Shown here in pieces: positions 12,544 to 25,016 of a stretch of DNA of 64,000 nt. The stretch lies in assembly GCF_020360975.1 (NCBI RefSeq), contig NW_025408687.1:186001-250000 (forward strand), in the 5' to 3' direction. The translations under genes and the position numbers were made by a program. A model generated the notes under the pieces. The model was not told the DNA's origin and did no database searches. It saw nothing but the letters and a program-made list of their open reading frames with translations. Origin of the DNA: Hirsutella rhossiliensis (Eukaryota; Ascomycota; Sordariomycetes; Hypocreales; Ophiocordycipitaceae). How positions within the stretch are numbered: position 1 is the first letter of the stretch; the number at the start of each line of letters is the position of its first letter.

Positions 12544-15500
12544 ATGGCCTATGGTTCGTCGTCCCCTTTGCCGTCGCCGCGGCATTTGAGCTCTGTGCCC
12601 CGAACGCCTTCTTCCCGCGCACGAGCATCGATACCGGCCCGCGACGGCGACGAGCTTGCGGGCGACACGATTCCCTGTTCGCCCACGGCCTTTTGGCGGG
12701 GCCCCGATTCCACGCAACCGACCCAGATTCTCTCCCGCCCAACCCTTCACTATCCACCAGAGCCATCCTCGCCCGCCACCGTCGTCGAGGTGCCCGCCTC
12801 GTCTCCATTTCAGCGCAAGGAAGCGCCGCGGCTCGGCTTGCGGCTCGCTCCAGCGGGCACCGTTTTTCGACCGCCGGTCGCCGCCATGGCTCCCAAGCGT
12901 CCGCCTACCGAGCCCATCAATCTCATATCCGACGATGAGGACGGTCTGGCGCCCTCCAGAGCAGATATCCGCCCCACCACGTTCAAGGCACAGATGGCCG
13001 CTTTTGCCTACAACCCCGCCACCGAGGAGCGGGAAACCAAGAAAAAATTGAGACAGGTGTACGACGCTCTGGGCGGTACATATCCGCCTGAGCAAGTTAG
13101 AAAAGCGCTCAAGGCGTGCGATAACGACCTCGATGACGCCATCACCTGGCTGGAAAGAGAGCCGCCGAGCCAGGGCAGGCGTGCACAGCAGCAGCAGCCG
13201 CCTGCGGAACCTCGAGGCCGTAGGCTGGTCTCCAAGGGCACATTAAAGAGATCGGCAAATAATTCTAGTTCCTTACCGCCCGAGCCACCTGCCACCGCTA
13301 TTTCGGGCCCGCCGAAGCAGCCGCGACGTCGTCTGGTCCAGGGCTTGCGGAATCGGAGCGACTCGTCATCTCAGAGGGTTGATCCCCCTGCGCCTTCCAG
13401 CGACGACCCCCTAGTGATTGACCTTGTTGACAATGATAAGGAGGACGCCTATCAGGCTGAAAACTCGCCCGAGCCCAAGGAAAATGACGACGACCGAGCC
13501 TTGGCCTGCATCAACACTAGCAGGCTGCAAGAGCTAGCGGCCATGACCGGCATGAAGGAGAACCTGCTCGAGCCGCTGATCGCCAGACGGCCTTTCAGCG
13601 ACCTGGCTCAGGCGAGACGCGTCACCTCGGACAAGAAGCCCGGATCCCGCAAGGCCGCCAAGATCAGCATCGGCGACTCTGTCGTGGATGCCGTTCAGGT
13701 GTTCCTCAACGCCGTCTCCGCCATCGACAACGTCGTCGCTCAGTGCGAGCTGAAGGCGCGGACAGTCAAGAGCGTCGTGGACACATGGGACATTGACTCC
13801 TTTGGGCACGATAAGAGAAGCGGGCGGGCGACGCCGGATAAGGACATGCCGCCGACTCCAACGAGTATCGTGAGCTCGAGGTACACGCGTCCTCTGGTAC
13901 CACAGCAACCAACCCTCATGGACGGGCACTGCGAGATGAAGCCCTTTCAACTGTTTGGCTTAAATTGGATGTCTTTGCTGTACAACTATGACATTGGCTG
14001 CATCCTGGCCGACGAGATGGGCCTGGGGAAGACGTGCCAAGTCATTTCCTTCATCTGCCATCTGGTCGAGGAGCACGAGCGGCAGGGCCGCGGCAAACGG
14101 CCATGGCCCAACCTGATTGTTGTTCCACCCAGCACCTACAATAACTGGCTGATCGAGTTTGAGAGATTTGCCCCAGACCTGTCTGTCATTGGCTATCGAG
14201 GCACGCAGTCGGAGCGGGCCGAGATCGCGTGGGAGATTGACCAGGAGCCCGATGCCTACCATGTGGTCCTGGCCACGTATTCTCAAATCAACTCGGATCA
14301 AGACGTTGAGGCAATGCAGGCACTTCGCCTGAACGCGGCCATATACGACGAGGGGCACAAGATGAAGAACCCCGAAACCAAGCTGTACAAGGACCTCCGG
14401 CAGATTCCGGCAACATGGAAGATGCTGCTGACAGGTATGTCGGCTTCACCGCAGGGCGCTGCGGCCTGGGCTAACTGACTGTTCTCAGGCACGCCTGTGC
14501 AGAACAACCTCCTGGAGATGACGTCCCTTCTCAGTTTCATCAACCCCAGGATGTTTGAAGGCTGCATGGAACACATTCAGTACGTCTTTAGCCAGAAAAT
14601 AACCATCAGAGACGTCTCGAATGGGGCATTCCTCTACAACGAACGGGTGAAGCGGGCTCGCACCATCTTGGAGCCGTTTATCCTGCAGCGGCGCAAGGAC
14701 CAGGTCCTGTCGGACATGCCGCGAAAAATCAGCACGGTGGTTCATTGCGATATGAGCGAGACGCAGCGGCCGGTGTACGACGAGTACGAGGAGACATTCA
14801 GGCTGGAGCCGTCGCAGCGTGTCGGACGGACTGTCGGACGTCAAAACGACCAGAACAACGTGTGGATGCAGCTCCGAAAGGCCGCTCTGCACCCGCTCCT
14901 CTTCCGACGCCAATTTACGGATAAAAAGGTCGAGGCCATGGGCAGGATTTTGATGGACAAGGTCCCGCAGTCGGAGCTTCACCAACCGGACCTCAAGCAC
15001 CTCATCCAGGAGCTCAAGAACGCGTCCGACTTCGAGCTCCATCTCTGGTGTCGCGATTACCCGCGGCTCCTGAAGCAGTTTGACATTCCGCCGTCGGCAG
15101 AACTTGACAGCGGAAAGGTCAAGAAGCTGCTGCAGCTGATTGGTCAATACCAGAAGAACGGAGACCGCGTTCTGGTGTTCAGCAAGTTCTCGCGGCTCAT
15201 TGAGCTCCTTCGGGAAGTGCTTGCTCGTCAGGACATTGAACATCGAGTCTTGATGGGCAACACGAACGTCTCGGAGCGGCAGACGCTGATTGACGAGTTC
15301 AACGGAAACCCCGAGATTCCCGTCTTTCTGCTCACCACCGGGGCTGGCGGTACGGGCATCAACCTTACCGCGGCGAACAAGGTCATCATCTTTGACCAGT
15401 CGGACAACCCGCAGGACGACATCCAGGCGGAGAACCGGGCGCACCGTCTGGGCCAGCAGCGAGAAGTGGAGGTGGTGCGGCTCATTTCCTCGCACACCGT

Positions 15501-15642
15501 CGAGGAGCTCCTCTACAAGGCGTGCCAGAAGAAGATCGAGCTCGCCAACAAGGTGACCGGTGCGGTGGAAGAGCCGGAGGCGGAGGTGAATATGGAGAGG
15601 GAAGTGCGGAAGTTGATGGAGCAGGAGATGACGCCGCCGTAG
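12544..15642 (+). CDS. FUN30: SNF2-family chromatin remodeller, Fun30/SMARCAD1 type
   Basis: An ATP-dependent nuclear nucleosome remodeller; this family acts in silent chromatin and DNA-end resection. Exons 12544-14434 and 14489-15642 give 1014 aa with one 54-nt intron. In order: a disordered N-terminus, a CUE-like ubiquitin-binding helix bundle at about residues 166-202 (LRQVYDALGG, LDDAITWLE), a QQQQ tract, then the bilobed ATPase. Motif I is DEMGLGKT at about 490 and motif II is DEGH at about 602, the Fun30-type variant of DEAH. LLTGTPVQNN spans the intron. The C-lobe shows TTGAGGTGINL and the HRLGQ arginine-finger motif. The ATG at 12544 is the only plausible in-frame start; the frame is open further upstream but without ATG. 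Budding-yeast Fun30 is of similar length. Confidence 0.94.
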
Positions 15643-16456
15643 GGTAGGCGGTTGAGGGACGGGTTGCAAGCATGGCCACGGCCGTGTTGGTATACGGAGA
15701 CGGTGGCCTCGATGAAAAGGCTGCGTGTGTGACGTCTGGCGCAGGATGCGCTTTGCAACGAAGAGTTGACGACGGTCGCGAGGGGAGAGAAGGTGTCTGC
15801 ACTGCTTGCGAAAGGAGCATGGCGAAACAACGCGCATGGATTGCGTTGGGCGAATTAGAGTCGACGGACGGATAGAAGGATCGGTGTAGGCGAAGAATGA
15901 AGACGATGCTGCCTGCGGGTGCTTGATGGTTGTCTCCTGGTGGATGAGTAGGCATGGGTGTGCTTGGACGTGGAGGCGTGAGCGATGTTGGATGTTGCAC
16001 GGTGAGATGAATGGAGTTCAACTCGAAGCGAGGCACCGCATGCTTGAGGGGTGTTTGTCTCAAGGTGACTCTTGAAGTTATTCTGCTGGGGATACAAGGT
16101 TGGCGTCTGGCGGCTTTTTCCTGAGCAATATGAAACTGAAGAACTAAGTAAACGGCATCTCTCGCCATGATTTGATACCTAATAATAACCTTCATCTCGA
16201 GTACTTTTTTCTATCCCAGGTCGATAAGGCAAGATTGGGTTGACTGGATTTATCTACTACCTAATTAACTTACAGGTAGTTAATAAAAGGGGCCTTTATC
16301 TGCAAGCGCCGCCCCGCGCAATCTTTTCATGCGCCGCCCTCCTCCAACTACACCTCTTGGCCGCCGCAGTCATCCACCGCCGTCACTCTCGACTCGCCTC
16401 CGATGGTCACTGGAGGAAAATCCTCTCGCTCTTCTCTGACTTGCCCTCCGCCCCCA
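15643..16456. other. Intergenic between the Fun30 gene and ade2
   Basis: Fun30 3' flank and ade2 promoter, both genes on the + strand. An AT-rich patch with taggtagttaataaa-like sequence lies at about 16250-16295, close to the ade2 start. No gene is seen. Confidence 0.5.
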
Positions 16457-18515
16457 ATGTCCCGGCCGCCCGTGATTGGATTACTCGGCGGCGGCCAGCT
16501 GGGCCGGATGCTGTGCGAGGCCGCCGGACCGCTGGGCTACCACGTCGCCGTGCTGGACGAGGACGGGTGCCCGGCCAAGCAGGTCAACGGCAGCGACAAG
16601 CATGTGTGCGGGTCCTTCAAGGACGCCGCCAAGGTGCGGGAGCTGGCGGCGCGGTGCGACGTGTTGACCGTCGAGATCGAGCACGTCAACGCCGACGTGC
16701 TCGAGGACATTGCCGTCCGCGGCGTGCCCTCCGCCTCGGGCGAGCTGAGAAAGGTGCCCGTACACCCGTCGTGGCGCACGCTGCGGCTCGTCCAGGACAA
16801 GTACGAGCAAAAGGAGCACCTTCGGGCAAACGGCATCCCCGTGGCGTCGCAGATGGCCCTCGACGGCGGCGAGCTCCTGGCCGTCTCGCTCGGGCACGCC
16901 TACCACCGCCTAGCCTTTCCCTTCATGGTCAAGGCGCGCAAGGGCTCCTACGATGGCCGCGGCAACTTCAAGGTCAGCGGGCCCGACGACTTTGAGGCCG
17001 CCATTGACGCCCTCGGCGCCCTGCCGCTCTACGCCGAGAAATGGGTCCCGTTCGCCATGGAGCTGGCCGTCATGGTGATCCGCACAGAGGACGACGATGG
17101 GGAGTGCACGGGCGTCTACTCGTACCCGGCGGTCGAGACTGTCCACGAGGACGATGTCTGTAAGACGGTCCTGATGCCTCCGCGCAAGGTGGACGCTGCC
17201 GTTTGCGACAATGCCCAGCGCGTTGCCGAGCAGGTTGTCCGGAGCCTGTGGGGGAGGGGCGTCTTTGCCGTCGAGATGTTTCTGCTGCAAGACGGTGAGT
17301 CGGACCTCTTTTCTCCGCGGATGAGAGTCGCCAGCCAGGCATGGCCTGCTCACGGAAGCCCCCCTTTTCAGGAACCATCATGGTCAACGAGGTCGCGCCA
17401 CGGCCACACAATTCGGGCCACTACACCATCGAGGCGGTGCCGTACATGTCGCAGTACAAGGCGCAGCTCTGCGCCATTCTCGACATTGTGCCCAAGTCGC
17501 TGCGCCTGACGCCGCGGGTTGCCCAGGCCGCCATGGCCAACATCCTGGGCGGCGCGAACCCGGACTCGCACGACAAGCTGGTCGGCTTGGCCGAGACCGA
17601 GTATATTGACGGCACCGACATCTACCTGCACCTCTACGGCAAGGCGTCCAAGCCCGGCCGCAAGATTGGCCACATTACCTTTACCACGCCGTCTCCGGAC
17701 GTCGACCTGCTTCGCACCATTGGCCCTTTTATCAACCAGATCGACGCCATCAGGCAGCAGCGCCTCGACGCGTCGGCCAAGCAGCTGCGCCCCGAGGCAG
17801 CGGGCGCGTCGGCGTCGGCGGACGTCACGCAGACGATTACCAAGGCGGCCCCCTCGGGCGGCAAGAGCTCGCGCGACGCCAAGTCGCCCCTCGTGGTGGT
17901 GACCATGGGCTCCGACTCGGACCTATCGGTGCTGTCAGCCGGCCTCGACGTGCTGGAGCGCTTCGGCGTGCCGTACGACTGTACCATCACGTCGGCGCAC
18001 CGCACCCCGGCGCGCATGGCGGAGCTGGGCCGGGCGGCCGCGGCGCGCGGCGTCAGGGTGCTCATCGCGGCGGCCGGCGGCGCGGCGCACTTGCCGGGCA
18101 TGCTGGCGTCGGAGACGACGGTGCCCGTCATCGGCGTTCCCGTCAAGGCGACCCATCTCGACGGCAACGACAGCCTGTTGAGCATTGTGCAGATGCCGGT
18201 GAGTGCCTAACAGTTGGACCCCAATCGCTTCTGTCTTTGCCCTTTCAGCATTTCCGCGCCCTGTCCCCCACCTCTTGATCACCCTGGCTGACAACTGGGG
18301 CGGCAAAGAGGGGCATCCCCGTGGCCACGGTCGGCATCAACAACTCGACAAACGCCGCCCTGCTGGCCGTCCGCATCCTCGGCTCCCACTACCCCGAGTA
18401 CCGCGACCGCATGGCTGCGTACATGGAGGGCATGCGGACCGAGGTCGAGGCCAAGGCCGCGCGGCTCGAGGACGTCGGGTACCAGGCGTACCTGGCCGGG
18501 GGGAAGACGGCGTGA
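16457..18515 (+). CDS. ADE2: Phosphoribosylaminoimidazole carboxylase (bifunctional PurK-PurE type)
   Basis: Converts AIR to CAIR in de novo purine synthesis in the cytosol. Exons 16457-17294, 17372-18198 and 18309-18515 give 623 aa, against 571 in yeast. The N-terminal PurK ATP-grasp half begins with [12 protein letters not shown] and continues through [25 protein letters not shown] and [14 protein letters not shown]. The C-terminal PurE half starts near residue 475 and has the MGSDSDL phosphate loop, [14 protein letters not shown] and GVPVKA. A linker of about 45 residues rich in Ala and Ser joins the halves and explains the extra length. An in-frame ATG at 16403 would add 18 residues; I chose 16457 because [10 protein letters not shown] matches the usual N-terminus. 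Introns are 77 and 110 nt. Confidence 0.96.
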
Positions 18516-19956
18516 GCGGGCGAGGTGCGGTGAAAAGGGGCGTTCTTTACAGGTTTCTTTTATGCCATGTTAAACTTTTTTTCTCATTTGGGACTTCCAT
18601 CGTCGCATTTCGTCATTGTCTGGTTATACCCCTTTTTGCTTGAATATCCACCAAACCCTGCACCGACCCCAGGACTACCTACTACTGACGGCCCGGATGG
18701 CATGTGTACAACGGGGCCAAGATAGCATGCTCTATAGAAAAAGAACAAGTCGCAAGATTACTCTGCCCTTGTCTCATTCCCCTTTCCCGCGGCTGGTGGG
18801 GATGCGCGCGGATCCCCGGCGCCAAAGGGGGCGGTTGGCGAAGGGCCCTCGGGGCTGATGCCAGCGGCTGGAACAGACTGCCGTTGGCCATGCCATGCCG
18901 CTCTCGTGAGCTCGCTGTTGCTCATCGCGGCGAGGAGCAGGCAACGTTGCACGTGTCCGCGTCCTTCCCGTGCCGAGAGAGAGCGCGGGAGCCCGCCACG
19001 CGAGGTACATGCACGCCCGCGCACCGCCGTCCTCGAGGAATTCCACACGGAGACAGAAAGCCCGGGCTGGCCATCGTCCAAGATCGCAGAGGCACCCCAG
19101 ACTGAACCTTGCACCAGCCCGCCAAGCCTCAAGGGAGGACGAAAGGGACCCAAGACAGGTATGGGCGAGCCAGCGAAGGAAGGGGGTGACTTGCGGGCGA
19201 GACATTGCTTTGCTCGTCGCGTCAACGAGCTTGGCCGGGGGTGCTCGACGATGTCCTCACGCCTGCGCGCGGGTACCTTTGTGAGTGCTACTTGGCTCTG
19301 GGTGGAAGCACATGGAGACACGAGCGCGAGGATGAAGAAGGGGGGAATGGCCAAATCTTGTAGAATTGGGCCTGCTCGTCCTGGCCAGGCGAGCAGACGC
19401 GAGCTCGCAAGCATTGCTGTCCCTCATCGGGGACCTGTATGGATATCATGATAAAAGTGCAACCCAGTGCGCCCTGCACCGCCGAAACGAGGAAGAAAAA
19501 GAAGCCCTCCAAAATAAAAATAAGGCAAATCGAGCCCAGGACAGATACAGGAAAGAACGGGAGAAGAAAGACGACCGTCGAGCCCAGCGGAAATCTCCAC
19601 AGAGCCAGCTAGTGTTCAGCTGCCACTGCCTTCCCTTTCCTCCCTTGCCCCGGAATGTGTATAAGCGCCAGTGCCAGACTGTGTGTGCGGTTGCCAGATG
19701 CCGCCGTGGTGGTTGCGACTACATGTGAACCAGGTAAAAGCCCATCTATCGGAAATGCGAAGAAGAGATGATGCGGGGAAGCAGGGGAAAATGCTTCTCA
19801 AACGATTCAAAATGGGGTATAATGCGGCGAATCGAAACAGGCAAGGTGCTCAATCACAAGTCCGTCAAGGATTGGTTTGAGGAAAACTCGACGTGGGAAA
19901 TGGCTGGGTAGGAGAAATCCAGGTCGAGAGACCATGACGAGAGGGGAGGCCGGCCA
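18516..19956. other. Convergent intergenic region between ade2 and the Myb-like gene
   Basis: 1.44 kb between two 3' ends. Overlapping frames of 130-218 codons on both strands are typical of GC-rich non-coding DNA here and match no family I recognise. Confidence 0.45.
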
Positions 19957-20598
19957 TTACCGCCAGGTGCCATGCAGCCGGGCCCTTCGACTGGGCCCCC
20001 TCGCCTTGAGGCCGACGTCGCCCTTGGCCATGAGACTCTTCCAGCGCCGGCCGACGCTGTGGCGGTCCTTGCCCAGGCTGCGGGCGCAGTCCTGCCACTC
20101 CGTCTTGGACAGCCTGAGCTTGTCAAGGACGAGCTCGACGAGGATGCGGTCGTCGTCGGCGCTCCACTCAGCACCGTCGTTGTCAACGTCTTGGCCATTG
20201 TTGAGCAGGTGCATGTCGTGAAAGTCGGCGCGGGCAAGGCCGAGGGGGAGCTGTTCGGGCGCGATGCGAGAGCACTTGGGCGTCGAGGGCGTGGCAGGCC
20301 CGTCGTCGGAGAGGTGCGAAGGGGCAATGTCGAGGTCGCTGTCAGCGTCTTGCTCCTCGCCGTGGCTCAGATGGTCGGCGTCGTCGGCGCGGCGTCGCTT
20401 GTTGGGCCCGGACGGCGAGGCGGGGCGCGGGGTGCGCAAACGCAGCTTCGGCGGCATGGGCGCGTGAGCCATGGGGGGCGTGGGGAGAGAAGCCAGAGAG
20501 GGCCGAGGGGCCTCGGCGACGGGCGTGGCCACGAGGGACTGCAGGGAGCGGCAGGCGACCATGATGTTTCCCAAGGACGACTGAGGCGGCGAGAGCAT
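19957..20598 (-). CDS. Myb/SANT-like domain protein
   Basis: A single exon of 213 aa. The C-terminal third, about residues 144-192, has a Myb-like pattern with tryptophans at 145, 168 and 186 (EWSADDDRILVELVLDK, KTEWQDCARSLGKD, SVGRRWKSLM), which suggests DNA binding. The middle has a basic NKRRR cluster at 66-70, a candidate nuclear localisation signal, followed by an acidic stretch. The frame is open for about 1 kb further upstream, but the first ATG before the Pro/Ser-rich low-complexity region is at 20598; MVACRS at 20562 is an alternative start. Its targets and role are not known. It could be a small transcriptional or telomere-binding regulator; the sequence does not decide. Confidence 0.7.
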   Translation of the reverse strand: MLSPPQSSLGNIMVACRSLQSLVATPVAEAPRPSLASLPTPPMAHAPMPPKLRLRTPRPASPSGPNKRRRADDADHLSHGEEQDADSDLDIAPSHLSDDGPATPSTPKCSRIAPEQLPLGLARADFHDMHLLNNGQDVDNDGAEWSADDDRILVELVLDKLRLSKTEWQDCARSLGKDRHSVGRRWKSLMAKGDVGLKARGPSRRARLHGTWR

Positions 20599-20899
20599 GG
20601 GAGGACTGGCGGGGGGGGAGACGAAGTGGGCGGGCTGGCGAGGCGGGCGAGACGAGGGCCGAGGGGAGAAGCATGGTGTTTTGTTGCCCGTCGCGAGTGA
20701 GGATGCCGCAGAGGGGAGAGGAGAGATGGGCGTTTTTCTCTGCTGTTTCGATTCGCGCGTCGAACAAGGGCTTGTCGCGGATGCGCCGAGTGAGTCAAGC
20801 AAGCCCAAGAGGTGGTGGAAGAAGAGAGAAGGGTTGAAGTGGGCGGGTAGAAAGAAGCAAGTGAGGAGAAGAAGACGGGAATTTCGGGGTCGCGAAAGC

Positions 20900-21010
20900 A
20901 GGGAAGATGGAAGAAAAGAGGAGAGAGAGAGTGAGGGAGGGAGAGAGAGAGGGGGGGAGGGAGAGGGAGAGGGAGAGAGCAGAAGATGTATGCGTATGCG
21001 TATGCGTGTG
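20900..21010. repeat. Polypurine (GA)n tract with a TATGCG hexamer array
   Basis: A nearly pure purine tract of GA and GGGA units runs to about 20985. It is followed by three or more tandem TATGCG hexamers at about 20989-21010. It lies upstream of the Myb-like gene on its leader side. Confidence 0.8.
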
Positions 21011-21060
21011 TCGCGAGAAAGAAAGGAAGGGACCAAGAAGGGAGGATGGACTTTTTCCGG

Positions 21061-21106
21061 GGTACTCGGTACTTGGTATTCGGGACTCGGTACTTGGTAC
21101 TTGGTG
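21061..21106. repeat. GGTACTTGG/GGTACTCGG tandem repeat
   Basis: Five or six imperfect units of 7-9 bp built on GGTACT(T/C)GG. It is related in sequence to the GTAC-rich palindromes elsewhere but is directly repeated. Confidence 0.75.
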
Positions 21107-22367
21107 GCTGCCTGGGTTTGGGCGTTGAGAGGTGGGATGGCAAGTTTACATATAGCGGGCAGAGTGAGTGAGTGGGAGGAGCCGGCTGAGAGATGGAGGG
21201 TGCATGGGCCCGTACCTGCTAAGTTACAGCGGCCCACTGTCTCAGCTGTCACTCCAGGCCTCCCCCCCACTAACCTCGACCGGTATTTTAGGCCTGGACG
21301 GCCGCTGCGGATACAGTAGCGTAGCGTGGCGCGGCGCCAGGGCCGGCCGGCCACAGAGGCTGAGGGCGAGAGAGAGGGAGAGAGAGTGTGTGTGAGAGAG
21401 AGAGAGAGATGGATTATGTTAGTACTTGACGCGCTGCTGCTCAGCAGGTACCTACCTAGGTGGCTGCCGACAGACGGGCAGACGAAGACCGACGAGTATA
21501 CATACATACGACGGAGAAGGAAAAGGAAAACAACAGACAAGAGACTGACTGACTGACTGATTGACTGCCGATGGCCCGATGGACAAACGCTGACCCTCGG
21601 CGGCACTGCAGCGTACTCGTACTACGTAACTGCATGTACTGTGCAGAGAGCCGCGGCGCGCACTGATGGAGGAGGCTTCCCCCGGCCCACCACAGGCGGC
21701 AGCACCAGAACACCATGGCCGGCTGCGGTACCGGGCGCCACGACGGCGGCACGCGGGGCCCGCCAGGTACACCCGCCCGCTCGTGCTCGTGGAGGGGGGC
21801 CAGGCCGTGCTAGCACACGACACGGCACTGTACCCAAGTACTGCCACAGCCATGGACACTCACAGACCGACTGGCGGCGAGAAAATGCACTGGGCGTCAT
21901 CGGCATTTGGGCAACCTCAGCGAGCACAACAGCTCTCCGTCATCCGCATTGCTTGGCCGCCTCTCCCCACATCGCCGTGCCTCGTGGGCCCCCCTCGTCC
22001 TGTGGCAGTGGCTGGCAGAGACAAGCCGTCCAAAACAGAGAGAGAGCAAGAAGGAAAAAACCCCCGATGGGCGCCCGGGCTCCTTGCGCCTCCATCATGA
22101 CGGCTCCATTGGCCCCCCATCCCCCTTTTTTCTTGGACGAGGCGCCGCCCCCTTTTCCGCTTCGTCTTTTCCCGTGCCTCCCTTCTTATTCAATGTTTCT
22201 TCCTTTTTTAGGGAGAGGCAAGAGAATATTGGAAACAAAAAGGCGCCCTCCGAATCTGGCTCAGGATCATGTGGGTGTCTCGCCTCCTCTCGCCCCCTCA
22301 TGCAAGCACTTTAAGATGACCCTGTCGTCCCGCAACGGAGCCGCCCTGCCTCTTGCCCCCCTGTTTT

Positions 22368-22382
22368 CCCCCCCCCCCCCCC
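22368..22382. repeat. Poly-C run
   Basis: A run of 15 C in pyrimidine-rich intergenic DNA. Confidence 0.85.
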
Positions 22383-24015
22383 TCCTCCTCTCTCTCCCTT
22401 TGCTCCCCCGGCGCGCTGTTCCGGAAGCCAACTTGCGCGGATGATGTGCAGCAGCAGCAGCGGCTTCTTCATGCGATGCGCACGCAATATCCACCACGGC
22501 GCAACCCTTGCATGTGCATGGTCGCATCTCGTCGTTGCTTTTTTTACCTCTTTGGGGGTTCGCCCGTCCTCCATATCAGTGTGCGTCGGTTTGTCCATCG
22601 CCATCATGGCCTCATTGCCTTCATCGTCTCCCCCTCTTCCCCCTTTGAAGCGTACTCTCCCGTAGATGGAGAGAGAGAGAGAGAGCGCGGCAATCACGCT
22701 GCGCCTCGTTGATTGACGCCGGACATGCAAAAGAGATCCCCTCCCCACCTGTTTCAAGGGCGGCAGAGGGTGGACAAGAGAAGAAGCAAAAGTAAATATC
22801 TTGAAAGGGCGCTTGACTCGGCTCGCGAACCCATCCTCTGCCCACTGTCCGGAAGCGTTGTCTGCCAAGATGGCTCGGCCTATACAAGGTAGAGAGTCCT
22901 GCCGTGTGTTTTCGTAAACCCAAAGAATCCTACTGTTCTTTCATTTTTTTGGCAAGCATCCTGTGGCCATCGTGGTGCATTTTCGATGCTTCGGGAAACG
23001 GGAATTCGATTCGAGACCCCCCGTCTCTCCCTTCTTCCCTCGCCCGCCTCCACACACACTCGCTCTCACACAAGCACCCTCTTATGTCTCCCTCGCGCAA
23101 ATCCTTGTCGCAGACTACTCCTCGTCTCAATAAAAAAAAACCATTGAACCCTCCGACAACCCATGGGCCGAGCGGGGACAACGAACGAGACTCTAGTTGA
23201 CAGACAGCATTTCCCAATCCGGACATGTCTCGTATTTTTTGCCAAGGCTCGTCGGCTTCATCAGACAAAACGGCGACGGCTTCCTGCAGGGGTTGCGGGG
23301 GGAACCGATGAGCTGAGCAGAGACCGGATGCGGAAAGGAGAGAGAGAGGAAAGGAGGTTTGATGCCGTTGTTGCTCCTGCTTTGCCCTTGCCCGGAGATG
23401 CGAGCTTCGGCTGTTGGTCCCCGGAACCGACTCTTTTCTTGTGACCAGTCCGTCGACAGACAAGGCCTGCCGGCAACTGCTCTCCTCCATGCCCCAATGC
23501 CGAAAAGCACCCTCCACACTCGGACGGTCGGACCCCGAAAGCCTTGCCCGATCTCCACCCGCCGCTTGGCATTCACTCCCTTCCCCCCCCTCTCTCGTCG
23601 ACGCTGAGCGCAGCGCAACGACGGCCAGAGCCAATCCATTCTTTCTCTTAGACAGCGGTCCTATCCACTTCTCCCCAGGGCTCTGCCTTGGCCTCACTCT
23701 GGCTGGAATGGGCATCTTTCGCTGTCGATAATCAAGAGCGGCCGGGGCAGGGGCAGGGGAGGAGCAGGGGGGGACGTCCGATCCCGATTGGGGGTGGTGA
23801 CGGGAGTGGGGCCCTCTGCGTGAAAAGATGGAAGAAAGACTCTGGCTTACGAATACTGTACAATGTACGGAGTAATGAAATGGCTAATGCATGGCTAACG
23901 CGGAGAGATGACGACGGTTCAGCCGTGGACAGAGAGACGCGTCGGCTGGATCGCGCGACTCGGACGCGTCTCAACGCGCCTTCCATTTTAGCCTGCGGAG
24001 CTCTCAAGTGGGTAT

Positions 24016-24345
24016 TGTACAGACGTACGTACTGTACGTAGGTACCGAGTGCCCGAGTGTGTGTTGAGCGGGAAGAGGAAGAGAGAGGCCAATCAGAGGC
24101 GGAGCGCAAGGCACAAGGCTAGAGTAATTATGTGGAGCGCCTGTTTCGGCAGCAGCGACCCCTTCCTTGCCTTGCCTCCTGGAAAGGTCGTCGACATCAC
24201 CCATGTACAGTAGGCACCCCACCTAGGTACGTATTGCGTGCATGCCCTACAGTATCTACCTAGTACCTACCTTACTTGCCTAGTACTGTACCTATCTACA
24301 GTACAAGCACGATAAAGTGTGTGCATGTACGGAGTACGGAGCACC
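24016..24345. repeat. Cluster of GTAC/CCTAGG/TACGGAGTA motifs
   Basis: Within 330 bp lie gtacgtactgtacgtaggtac, an acctaggtac, ctacctagtacctacc, two tagtactgtac-like blocks and a doubled tacggag element near 24328. An extra tacggagta is at about 23864. This is the densest set of these short intergenic motifs after the one near 31838. Confidence 0.6.
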
Positions 24346-24976
24346 TCGTCAGCACCCTCGTGTCACGAACGAACCGACAAACGCACCGAACCTCGCCATC
24401 TAAACGAACAAAAGTAAACCACTGACTTGCTCACCGGCAGCCGCGAGCTCTCCCCACAGGAGCATGCTGTATGATAAACACGCGTCCAAAGTGCAGGACA
24501 ACCTCCCCTCCCGTCTCGAGTCACGGACCTTTGCCGTCGCCCTCCGTCCGCTCCCGTCATCCAATCCAAGACACGGGGGCGGTTCGCGGATCAGACAGAC
24601 AGTTGCATACCTACTACCTACCTACCAAAACACATGTCATGTAAACGCGGATGGACAACCGGTTAAATGACATACGCACCCTTTTTGCATTTGCATGGAA
24701 ACACGCCTTTGGTGGTGGTGGAAAAAGCCGGCAGCGGCGCGACACGACAAGGCCCCTCCCGGCATGCCCCTGTCTAGTACAGTGCTGTACATGTAAAGAC
24801 CATCAGTCCCGATAAAGAGATCGAATCCCCGGCAGGGCTGCAGATGGCGCCGTCATCTCCGGCACAAGGCACGGACGGTGCTTTGCCGCCCGCTGGACGC
24901 TAAACCGAAACCAACAAAGGACTCTACCGAACACGTGCTGTACGCATCAAGTCATCATCTCTCACACCATCTAAGA

Positions 24977-25016
24977 CCCTCCAGCTCCCTCCAGCTCCCT
25001 CCAGCTCCCTCCAGCT
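24977..25016. repeat. Perfect 10-bp tandem repeat, four copies
   Basis: Four exact copies of CCCTCCAGCT, intergenic. Confidence 0.9.

Noticed and set aside
14485..15837. A 450-codon antisense frame opposite the Fun30 C-terminal half
   Set aside because: It lies entirely opposite conserved helicase motifs and continues into a low-complexity flank, with no family signature.
20599..21606. An upstream extension of the Myb-like frame giving 549 codons
   Set aside because: The extra part is encoded by GA and GGTACT arrays and gives Ser/Leu/Pro low complexity. The ATG at 20598 is the first that gives a sensible protein.
22353..22712. Frames reading through the C15 and GA arrays at 22.3-22.7 kb
   Set aside because: The peptides are homopolymeric Pro and alternating Glu/Arg produced by microsatellites.
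24815..24840. ATCGAATCCCCGG as a possible tRNA T-arm
   Set aside because: No A box or D-arm lies upstream at tRNA spacing and no acceptor stem pairs around it.
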